64,000 nucleotides of DNA, from NCBI GenBank assembly GCA_029959085.1, contig JARWIR010000010.1, forward strand, positions 19,055,001 through 19,119,000, written 5' to 3'. Positions 56,108-64,000 of this stretch are shown one piece after another; the stretch's first letter is position 1, and every line of letters begins with the position of its first letter. Under the pieces are notes generated by a model. It searched no databases. It was not told where the DNA came from and saw only the letters and a list, made by a program, of their open reading frames with translations. This DNA is from Nemophila menziesii. Its lineage: Eukaryota; Streptophyta; Magnoliopsida; Boraginales; Hydrophyllaceae. Made by a program: the position numbers and the translations under genes.

Positions 56108-57341
56108 GAGACTAGCCCACCGAGCGAAACAATTCTTTTGGGAGGATCCTTTCCTCTACAAAACATGCAGTGATCAGATGGTGAGGAGATGCATACCAGA
56201 TAAAGATATTCTATCCATTATTATGGGTTGTCATGATTCACCATACGGAGGGCACTTCAAAGGAGACCGCACAGCTGAAAAGGTACTACAATCCGGTTTT
56301 TATTGGCCCACTTTACATAAGGATTGTCATGAGTGTGTCAAGAAGTGTCACATATGCCAGTTTACTGGTAATATATCTAAGAGAGATGAGATGCCGCGTA
56401 ATAATGTTCTGGAAGTTGAGATATTCGATGTATGGGGTATTGATTTTATGGGTCCTTTTGTACCATCTAATGGAAATCTGTACATCCTACTAGCTGTTGA
56501 TTACGTGTCTAAATGGGTAGAGGCTGTAGCTCTACCAACTAACGATTCGCGAGTAGTGATTAAATTCTTGAAATCACACATATTTACTAGACATGGAACA
56601 CCTCGAGTTATTATCAGTGATGGAGGTTCACACTTTGTGAACAAATATCTGAAGAAAGTTCTAGAGAAGTATGGTGTGAGACATCGTATATCTACCGCGT
56701 ATCATCCACAAGCCAATGGTCAAGCTGAGGTCTCTAATCGAGAGATCAAATCCATTCTTGAGAAGACAGTTGGTTCCACACGCAAGGATTGGTCAATGAA
56801 ATTAGATGATGCGTTGTGGGCATATCGTACTGCGTTCAAGACGCCTGTGGGTGCATCTCCGTATCGTATTGTGTATGGTAAGGCTTGTCACTTACCTCTT
56901 GAGCTTGAAATGGGTGCCTATTGGGCAATTGCGGAGATGAACATGGATCCAACCTTAGCTGCGAAGAATCGTATGATGAAGTTGAATGAACTTGACGAGT
57001 TTCGATTTCATGCCTATGAGAATGCCAAACTTTACAAAGAAAAAACAAAGAGATGGCATGACAATCGCATTCGTGAGAAGAAATTCAAAGTTGGACAGAT
57101 GGTCCTCAAGTATAATTCCAAGTTCAGCATATATCCGGGCAAGTTGAGATCAAAGTGGTCTGGTCCGTTCGTGGTGACCAAAGTTACGCCTCATGGAGCG
57201 ATTGAGATCGAGAATCCAGACGAGCAACGCACCTTCATGGTGAATGGGCATCGTCTAAAACTGTACCATGTAGGCGAGGATACCAATCGCAGAATTGATC
57301 CACATCCGGGGGAGGTCATGTACCTCCTTGAAGCTGAATAG
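56067..57341 (+). CDS. Integrase of element F
   Basis: Open frame of 424 codons. Real homology starts after about residue 12, because the ATG lies out of the pol frame. H2C2 domain (H-D-S-P-Y-G-G-H to C-H-I-C-Q, about residues 55-105), rve core with IDFMGPF (Asp near 126), IISDGGSHF (Asp near 185) and [13 protein letters not shown] (Glu near 222), and a C-terminal GPY/F module [10 protein letters not shown] near 360. No chromodomain is seen, as expected for Athila/Tat. Looks intact apart from its separation from the polyprotein. Confidence 0.9.
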   Translation: MVLFLKELPHKRKKRLAHRAKQFFWEDPFLYKTCSDQMVRRCIPDKDILSIIMGCHDSPYGGHFKGDRTAEKVLQSGFYWPTLHKDCHECVKKCHICQFTGNISKRDEMPRNNVLEVEIFDVWGIDFMGPFVPSNGNLYILLAVDYVSKWVEAVALPTNDSRVVIKFLKSHIFTRHGTPRVIISDGGSHFVNKYLKKVLEKYGVRHRISTAYHPQANGQAEVSNREIKSILEKTVGSTRKDWSMKLDDALWAYRTAFKTPVGASPYRIVYGKACHLPLELEMGAYWAIAEMNMDPTLAAKNRMMKLNELDEFRFHAYENAKLYKEKTKRWHDNRIREKKFKVGQMVLKYNSKFSIYPGKLRSKWSGPFVVTKVTPHGAIEIENPDEQRTFMVNGHRLKLYHVGEDTNRRIDPHPGEVMYLLEAE

Positions 57342-57356
57342 ATGCGAGAGGTAACC

Positions 57357-57373
57357 CGTCGAGCTTAACGACG
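57357..57373 (+). promoter_or_regulatory. Hairpin just after pol (element F)
   Basis: CGTCG-agcttaa-CGACG, 16 nt after the pol stop and followed by gttaaacaaaag. The stem base T-A of B and D is G-C here, keeping the pair. Confidence 0.6.
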
Positions 57374-57555
57374 TTAAACAAAAGCCATTTCAATGTATAT
57401 TAGTTTATTGCTTTCAGTTCTTCAATTTCTAATGTATAATTCTAAGTTAGTGTCAAGTTTTAGTGTCTACTTTTAAAGAAATGAGAAGGGTATTGTGTTA
57501 ATGGTGCAGGAATCGAGTTTGGGGTGCTAGGAGAAATTTGTTGGGAAATTCAAGG

Positions 57556-57915
57556 CTGGCGCGGACTACCCCGCGGTGTACCCCCTATACCGCAGGGATG
57601 TACCGCGCCCCAAAAACCCGTACCATGGGTCGCGCACCACGGGTCTTATCCAGAAGCAAGAAAAAACAGAAGCTGATAGCCGCGGTGCACCGCGCCCTAT
57701 ACCGCACGCCCAAAACGCGTGCCACGGGGTATGTACCGCGGGTTTTTTGACGGAGCACGTGCGGACTACCCCATGCACCGCACCCCTGCACCGCAGGGCA
57801 AAAACGCGTGCCACGGGTGCTAGCACGGGTACAAGGCAGAAGCGAGAAAACTCACACCAGCAGTGCTGCGGTGTACCCCGCGGTATACCCCATGCACCGC
57901 AGGGATGCACCGCGC
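57556..57915 (+). repeat. Tandem palindrome array (element F)
   Basis: Four units of roughly 85-120 nt with gcggtgtacc(c)cgcgg, gcggtgcaccgc and ataccgca cores and repeated cgtgccacggg segments. Very GC-rich compared with its surroundings. Overlapping open frames on both strands come from the repeat and are not genes. Confidence 0.85.
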
Positions 57916-58010
57916 CAGGCGGTTTGTGAAGAGTTCAAAGCCCAGTCAACTTCTAACCTTAAGGAGATAAACCCTAGCCTCTTCCAAACGAATTTTCCAG
58001 CTCCCAACCC

Positions 58011-58280
58011 TATATAAACACCTTGAAGCTTGATCAAACCACCACAACAAACACATTAACATCATCAAATCTCTCCTCCATCCTCCATAAACATAACCTC
58101 TTCATCAAATTCATCACAAAACACATTTAAACACAATCAAGATCATCAAGCTTTCAAGAGTTCTTCCAAGATTCATAAACAACTTCCTTCATCTAATCCA
58201 AGCAAGAAACTCAAGCTATACCAAGTTTTCTTAACTTTATTCTATCCTTGGTATAACTTGAGTTTGGGTTCAATTCAACC
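58011..58280 (+). promoter_or_regulatory. TATA-like box and leader of the 3' ORF (element F)
   Basis: Tatataaaca at 58011-58020, then an about 260-nt CA/CT-rich leader to the ATG at 58281. Leader wording is shared with B (ccttgaagcttg; tctctcctccatcctccataaaca). It has the look of a plant core promoter and 5' UTR. Confidence 0.55.
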
Positions 58281-58739
58281 ATGACAAACAGAACAGATGC
58301 TTTGGATTATAAGAGAGAGTGTTATATCCTAGGGAAGAACAAGAATTTGCCTGGTTCTACACTTGAAAAGGCCATCAATCTTGATGAGCCTACTGAAGAA
58401 ACACAAGAAGAAAAGGCACCTGCACCACCACAACACGGGAAATTAACAGCAAGGATGAGGGTATCATCAAAGCCTACAGACAAGCTACAATTTCAAGTTC
58501 AAGGTTCTTCTTCCTCTCAAACTAATTCTGGTATTCCTCCATGGGCTCGCAATTTGCAACAAGAATTCGAACTTTTACGACTAGACATCGGAGCACTATG
58601 GAAGGAAATTACACAGATTAAGTCAACACTGGAAGAGGTAACTTTGTTCATGGATATTGATAATTATTCTCCCCCTTCGGAGGAGTCACGATGGATCTTC
58701 ATGGCCAGGTACCCCGTTCTTATTCTTCTTCTTAATTGA
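58281..58739 (+). CDS. 3' ORF of element F (MTNR family, 152 codons)
   Basis: MTNRTDALDYKRECYILGKN, an acidic and Pro-rich middle, a P-P-W-A-R-N-L-Q-Q-E-F-E-L helix and W-K-E-I-T-Q-I. Near 58680 a small indel relative to B changes the last about 20 residues. No signal peptide or clear transmembrane helix, except a short Leu/Ile-rich end created by the frame change. The conserved start in four elements suggests a real protein. Function unknown. Confidence 0.7.
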   Translation: MTNRTDALDYKRECYILGKNKNLPGSTLEKAINLDEPTEETQEEKAPAPPQHGKLTARMRVSSKPTDKLQFQVQGSSSSQTNSGIPPWARNLQQEFELLRLDIGALWKEITQIKSTLEEVTLFMDIDNYSPPSEESRWIFMARYPVLILLLN

Positions 58740-60170
58740 TGGTAGGCACTAGTTAGGTAGTTTTAGTTTAATTATATTGCTTTATTGAGTATTTTTCGAG
58801 TCGTGGGGACACGACTCACTTTTGAGTTTGGGGTGGGGTTCGTTGCCTCATCCCAATTTTTTGCAAGTTTTTCATGCTTTCAATAAAATTAATCTTAGGG
58901 TTGCGTGACTATAGAGTATTTTAAATGCCCCCATCAAGCATGCTTTTTATGAATTAATGATAGAAAATAGTTGACTTTAGGAGTTAGTATGAAGCTAAAC
59001 TTTAAATGCATGCAAATATGAGATAATTGATAGGAAAAATTAATGAACAATGCAAAAGAAGTAAACTTGTGCTTAAGGATAATAGGTGGTTTGTAGAACG
59101 TGAGATCTAAATGAGTAGAGAACCCACTTAGGTATGAACTAGAGACAAGTTGTGTAGATAGGAAGATGATAGAGGCAGTTCTTTGTTAGCCCTTTGAATC
59201 CTTTTTGGCCTTCTATCCCTGAATTAATTTTATCCTTCTTAGACAACTTTTTAGCCTTTAAGCCTTTCTTTTGTCGCCACATTATAAGCCAATTTCCCTT
59301 TAGATTGTTAGGCATGACCATATGACCCGCACTTGAATCACGATCCTGAGACTTCCTGTCTTGAGCTTGAGTTTGGGGTGGTGGGTCCACTATATGGGAA
59401 TTTATCATTGGGTTGGGATTTTTGAGCTTATCAATGATGCTTTGTGCTTTATATGATAATGATTCACAGGTTTATTATATTGTAACCCTTTGCCGGGGTA
59501 ATAGTGAATGGAAAAGAAGCTTCGAGCTCCAGTTATGAATAGGCATAACAATGAAAAATAGCATGATATCTCAACATTAAAAAGAGAGTCATAACTATAA
59601 GAAAAAACAAATGATTTGAAAAAAATATACATATTCGGACCGGCAAAGTGGAAAATTTTAGGTGAATCATCCTTAGTGCTTATTGGGTTAATTTGGGGAC
59701 GCTAATTAAGTGCGTCAATTGGGTTGAGTGAGAACCTAATTCGAGTGTAAACTCAAGCTCTTGGACAGTTTTGTTGATGGTAAGTGAGGAGAGAGCCAAA
59801 AGCTCACTTCAAATTTACCAAATATACATACCATACCGTCCTTAAGCCTACGCTAAAACCGTAAAGACCTCGTGATTCCTAGATGCACAGTGAGTTAATA
59901 GGTATTATTATAAGTGGAACATTCAACACAAGTAAAGATCGAGGAACACCCTATAGCCACCATCTTGAGATAAGTATTAAGCGTAACCTTCTAGCATTGT
60001 GAAATAAATTTTAGATTGATATTGTTTGGTATTTGATTTTGCATGATAAGTGTAGGTGTATATTAATTCCTAGATTAGACTATATGAAATTTGTTTTAAG
60101 CTTTGCTTTGGGATTATTTACTAGATTCTACCTTCTGCGTTCACCTAAAAGATCCTTTGTTTTTATTTTA
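58740..60170 (+). other. 3' untranslated region of element F
   Basis: Non-coding. Contains gagtttggggt boxes at 58824 and 59369 (others at 57515 and 60194), the ccctttgccggggtaatag block near 59489, and other blocks shared with B and D. Confidence 0.75.
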
Positions 60171-60206
60171 CTTTGTCGGGACGACAAAGGTTTGAGTTTG
60201 GGGTCT
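60171..60206 (+). promoter_or_regulatory. GGA-loop hairpin and polypurine box (element F)
   Basis: CTTTGTCG-GGA-CGACAAAG (60171-60189) then gtttgagtttggggtct, directly before the 3' LTR. Compared with B the stem differs at three pairs, each compensated. Confidence 0.8.
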
Positions 60207-61975
60207 TGATGTCTCCCGATTTGTTCTAATTATTAGCCCCTTGGAGACATCCTTTTAGGTGAATAAATGACTTATTTAATAGACTTCTAGGCTTAATTGA
60301 TCATATTTCACTTTCTCCCCTTGGAAATTAACTATTTGCAGAATCTGAGCTTTTGTGCGTAAATTTGACTATTTTTAATGCAAAGTTAATTGGTTCTTGA
60401 ATCTCATGAAAGACCAATCCAAGGAGAAAAAGTGAGAATAAAGTCTTAGTGTATTTTAGAGTGTTAGGAAGTGATTTCTAGTCGAGTTTCTGTCTTTAGA
60501 GTACACTTTCCTATTTCGATTTCTTGATTTATTGATTTATTCTTTTTAAGCATATGCGGTTTAATTATTTATTTATTGTGAAGCTTTAAAAGATAAATGG
60601 TAATTACTTAGAGACCAAGTCAAGATAACGATGAAAAGAAAGAAGATTTGCATGGAAATAAGAAGATTTAGGAAAGATTTATTCAAAGGAGGAAAAGATA
60701 AAGCTGCCTTTTGAAATCTGAGAATCCAGCCACGTTTTAGAGATTAAATCATAATAAAAGATTGGCTAGGATTCTGGACGAGTGGTCTGCACCAATAGAA
60801 AGCTCTTTCCAAGACAAGTAGTTTCATATATTGGAACTTCTCAAACGGATAAGTATTGAAAAAGATATGACCAAATCAAATCAGCAGAATCTTATCTTTT
60901 AGAAGCTACGAATTTGAGAGTCCTTGACTTGTCTTCCACTCCAAGCAAATTCGACCTAGGGTCCTCCAACACCTATAAATACACCCCTTAACCTCCTACT
61001 TTCACACACTTCATAGAATTAACAAGAGGCTTAAGGTTTTCAAGTCAGAGCACGAAGGAGAGAAGAAGCTAGAAGCTGGAGGAATCCTGTTCTTCCAACC
61101 ATAGTCATTCTACCCTTTAGGTTTTTCATTTATCTTTTGTATTTGAACATGAATTCCTTTTATTTAATGTTAGTCTTTAATTTCATTATGAGCTAAATTT
61201 CTTTATACTTGAGAATCGCATAAAAGGGATGAACCTTAATTAATGAATTTATGTTTTGAATTTGGGATTGTTTAGATTTAAACCGAATTGAGTTTTAGGT
61301 ATTGGATATTACTTTGTTTTCATTACTAATTCTTTTAGGAACAACTAGAATTAGCTTTTAGTATTTGGGCTATTCACTTTAGTGGCGAAGTGATCATCCG
61401 ACATGGGGGTTTGAATACAGATCTAGGTAATACCCGTGTAATGTCCGTTATTGACTGACAGGCTTAACTAGTTACATAGCCAAAGAGGTAAAATCATATC
61501 ATCCGAAGAGCCATATTCGACCATACAGGTGTTTATGATACTTTAGGATAGCTTCTAGGTCCACCCGACAGGGGGCTAGGAGATATTAGAGTCCCGACTA
61601 ATATTATAATTCCAATTCTACCCTTAAACATAGCATAGATCACATTGATTAGGTGGATTCCTTTGCAAGGATCAAGTATCTCTCTTATCTGAAGTTAGTT
61701 GTTATTTGATTTATTTCCTTTCTGTTACTTAATTCTAGTCTTTACTTTATTTTGCATCTTTTAATTTACAAAAACCAAAGAAAAATCTATTTCTTTTACT
61801 GTTAATTTTCATTCAAGCAACTAGTTCCATTTATTGCATAACACTTTGAATCATACCTAATCCGTCCCTGAGATCGAAATCCCGTTTACCGGATATTACT
61901 TGGACGACACGTACACTTGCGGTACGTGTCTTGCCTTTTTAGGTGTGTTTATTTAGAACACACTAGGGGACACCA
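60207..61975 (+). repeat. 3' LTR of element F
   Basis: 1769 bp, the same length as the 5' LTR, with about 30 substitutions and no length change. Directly followed by the TSD cacgg. Confidence 0.97.
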
Positions 61976-62086
61976 CACGGCGACTAAGGCGCTAGGAAAA
62001 AACGCCTAGAATTTTAACTAGGCGTAAGTGGCTGAGGGGGGAGTTGACGCCTAGGCGGCGCCTAGGCGGGGAGATCTACATCATAG

Positions 62087-62239
62087 CCTACACCTCAAAA
62101 ACACTAATACCTTTCTCATAATGAAATATATACTAAAAAAACTAATTTAAACATAAATTAAAAACATAAAAAAAATTGCGGGTTGTCTCCCGTACAGCAT
62201 TTTTGTTAACGTCTTTCAAAGTTAGACGCGTTACCTCTA
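62087..62239 (-). promoter_or_regulatory. Post-pol segment with hairpin (element D)
   Basis: Minus strand: CGTCT...AGACG foldback (62228-62210) after the pol stop, then gttaac-aaaa and gggagacaacccgc. Same order as in B and C. The MITE lies just beyond. Confidence 0.55.
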
Positions 62240-63064
62240 TCAAGATTTCCGTATATAGCCTCCCCAGCAATGAGCAAGGCTATGCACGTCTACTAACCTC
62301 CGTTTAATACCCCTCTTGGGCCTGACCTCTATCACTTTAGCTGAAACAACATTTTTGACTATGAATGGTCCCATCCACAAATCTTTGTGACTTCATGGCC
62401 TATTCTCTGGTTTGCGGGCTTTCCATATAACTTCATGGCCGACCACAAACTCACTCATTTGTCTAGTATCCACAGGGTTTGCGTGGATTTCTTCCGGGAT
62501 TCTATAATGTGAAAGAGTGTGGATGATAGGAATTGTGGTATCTAACTTTCTTGGTTTCTTATTCCAGAAATAGAATGTCTCAGATAAATTTTTAGCACAG
62601 AGGGTTATTGTTCCCTCCTGGAAGTTGATAATGCTTTGACCTGTGGCCGAGAACGACCTTCCAAGTATAATTAGATATTGCTTATCTGCATCATAATCAA
62701 GAATAACAAAGTTAGTAGGAATGGTGATATTACATGGTTGGACATGAACGTCCTCCACTGTTCCCCATGTCTTTTTCACGGAGCTATCCGCAAATTGTAA
62801 CTTCACGGGAGCTTTTTCCATCTTCTTGAGTCCAAGCCTATCGAACACAAACTTGGGCATAATATTCACACTTGAACCTGTATCACACATAGCTTTCACT
62901 TTGAGCATACCACTGATTTGAATAGGAAGATTAAAGCTTCCTAGATCTTTGAGTTTGAGTGGTAACTCCATTTTAACTCTTCTTGAGACTCTCTCAGTAT
63001 GAGCCACAATCTCTTTACTGGCTTCTACACTCGCTTCTTTCTCTGGAATAACTTGCATAAATAC
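62240..63064 (-). pseudogene. Protease joined to integrase C-terminal tail (element D)
   Basis: Open from 63058 to 62393: protease with A-M-C-D-T-G-S-S-V-N-I-M-P (a D-T-G-S active site), V-I-L-D-Y-D-A-D and G-R-S-F-S-A-T-G-Q-S-I-I-N-F, then about 50 linker residues and F-V-V-G-H-E-V-I-W-K-A. A TGA at 62393-62395 stands where C has CGA; the frame goes on with M-G-P-F-I-V (GPY/F) to a stop at 62240-62242. Same junction as in C. Confidence 0.85.
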
Positions 63065-64000
63065 TTATTGCGGTGTAAGCCCTTTCTTCGCAATCTCAAG
63101 CATTTGGTCGTTGATATTTTCTGGACTATACGCCTCTACATATGTCTTGAGTTCAATGTCAACCTTTGGATTTTTCTTAGGAATAGATGGTGACATTGTC
63201 AATTGGTGGCGAGCCAACCTTCTCTTCTTCTTTCTCTTCTTGCACAGCAGGTGCAACCTCTACTTTCTGCTCTTTTGAGGCTTCTTCCTCTTTCTATTTG
63301 GCTCTACTAGCGTGTAGCTCAATAACCAATCTAATCTCTTCTTTCATGTCCTTGAGAAGATCTATAAATTCGGATATTTCAGAAAAATCCGAATCTTCTG
63401 AAAAGTAAGAGTTTTCGGGGCTAGACTTGGTTGGTTTATTTTCAATTTCTGGAACTTCCACGGCAATTTTTGTTGCATGTGGTACTTTCTTTTCTATTTC
63501 AAGGCAAATTTCCTTACAAGATTCGAACCCAACATTGACATCACCTCCTTCAATGGCCTTCACATCTCTTGCTTCCACAATATTAGTTAAATATTTCTTC
63601 AATTGATCTAATTGTGTGCCCAAGTTCTGAATTGTGGCCTCTTGTTCTCTAAAGTTTTCATTATGTGATTGGATATTATTCGTAATTAGATCCATAAAAT
63701 TTTGTAGTTTCTTCTCTGATATTATTCCTTCTTGAGGATGTTGTGGTAAAGTCTTCTGAGCTAGAGTATCGGTATACGCGTCATTGGTTGGTTGTTGTGG
63801 AGGAGCTGGTCTATTAAAAGTCTGATTTCCTTGATAAGGACCTTGACCTCTCGGTTGGTAAGTGTTGTTCTCGGGACGAGTTTGATATACCTTTATTTGC
63901 CGCAACCTAAGGATTTGAATACTGCATAGCCGGATGATTTCTATTACCAAACTGATAATTCCCTCTATTAGAAATGAAGTAGACAGATGCTGGATTTCCA
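63065..64000 (-). pseudogene. gag C-terminal region of element D
   Basis: From the window edge: a degenerate post-knuckle Gln/Pro-rich linker (R-P-A-P-P-Q-Q-P), D-A-Y-T-D-T-L-A-Q-K, then a coiled, acidic segment like that of C (63294-63950), a Lys/Glu-rich stretch and the V-E-A-Y-S-P-E-N-I linker. TAA at 63065-63067 interrupts before protease. The zinc knuckle and gag core lie beyond the window. Confidence 0.8.

Larger units (their letters stand above)
49759..61975 (+). mobile_element. Element F: complete Athila-type Ty3/gypsy retrotransposon
   Basis: 12,217 bp with two 1769-bp LTRs and a perfect 5-bp TSD, cacgg (49754-49758 and 61976-61980). Contains PBS, gag, protease, RT, RNase H, integrase, palindrome array, TATA-like box, 3' ORF, hairpin and polypurine box. 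I count about 30 differences between the LTRs by eye (under 2%), so it is the youngest large insertion here. Coding lesions: a frameshift near 52165, TAA 52559-52561, TAG 55574-55576 and an A-run frameshift at 56102-56107. Confidence 0.97.
49404..62086 (-). mobile_element. MITE copy 2, split by element F
   Basis: Left part 49404-49758 (starts ctatgttgtagatctcc) and right part 61981-62086 (ends ggagatctacatcatag) join to a 461-bp MITE, inverted relative to copy 1. Flanks cctacaca (49396-49403) and cctacacc (62087-62094) match at seven of eight positions, supporting an 8-bp TSD. Interior rich in cctagg palindromes. Inserted in element D between its palindrome array and pol end. Confidence 0.85.
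43817..64000 (-). mobile_element. Element D: non-autonomous Athila-type retrotransposon hosting nested insertions
   Basis: Read right to left from beyond the window: gag, protease, integrase tail, post-pol hairpin, [MITE containing element F], palindrome array, TATA-like box, long 3' ORF, 3' UTR with another MITE, polypurine box, 3' LTR (45231-43817). The two halves are shown to be one element because sequence left of 49403 and right of 62087 rejoins in the order seen in element C. No RT, RNase H or integrase core. Its 5' LTR lies outside the window. Confidence 0.85.

Noticed and set aside
57538..58037. Several open frames on both strands between pol and the 3' ORF of F
   Set aside because: They arise from the GC-rich tandem palindromes, which lack stop codons in several frames; no shared protein with other copies.

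Overview
The window is plant nuclear DNA, most likely from an angiosperm and probably a eudicot, and it is almost wholly transposable elements. I could support no host protein gene, tRNA, rRNA, CRISPR array or bacterial-type feature. The plant assignment rests on Athila-lineage Ty3/gypsy elements (tRNA-Asp type primer sites, a 3' ORF after pol), L1-type LINEs with DUF4283 ORF1 and a C-terminal RNase H, a CACTA (En/Spm) transposase, and MITEs. The species cannot be told from the sequence.

Layout. (1) 1-3046: truncated Athila-like copy A (+). (2) 3047-3854: a short SINE-like piece and unassigned DNA. (3) 3855-4391: 3' part of an LTR. (4) 4392-~11400: degenerate LINE-1 on the minus strand, its reverse transcriptase split by a solo LTR (6080-7577). 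(5) ~12241-29329: LINE-2 on the plus strand, head-to-head with LINE-1 and split by Athila-like element B (15278-~27125), which has the tandem form LTR-gag-pol-3'ORF-LTR-gag. (6) 29397-30244: two short 5'-truncated LINE tails with clear target-site duplications (TSDs). (7) 30370-38787: gag and LTR remnants and element C (minus). (8) 38788-43816: proline-rich fragment, CACTA subterminal repeats and a decayed CACTA transposase. (9) 43817-64000: element D (minus, running off the window), interrupted by a palindrome-rich MITE that is itself interrupted by complete element F (49759-61975; two 1769-bp LTRs, perfect 5-bp TSD cacgg).

How the parts relate. A, B and F encode gag, protease, RT, RNase H and integrase. 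C and D share one derived layout in which protease runs directly into the integrase C-terminus and RT, RNase H and the integrase core are missing. This looks like a non-autonomous group depending on relatives for polymerase and integrase. B, C, D and F also share an organised 3' half: a hairpin just after pol, a tandem array of palindromes (cores such as CGGTATACCG or CCGGCATGCCGG), a TATA-like box, a long leader, and a small ORF starting MT(N/Q/K)R. In B, D and F the 3' end carries a GGA-loop hairpin beside the polypurine-tract box. LTRs carry foldbacks at both ends. Stems differ between copies in ways that keep pairing. This 3' module and the protease-integrase-tail group are the best candidates for something undescribed.

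A, B and F also share an in-frame TAG at the same place between RT and RNase H. All coding regions carry frameshifts or stops, so none looks active as it stands. All comparisons were made by eye without database searches; boundaries given as approximate may be off by tens of bases.
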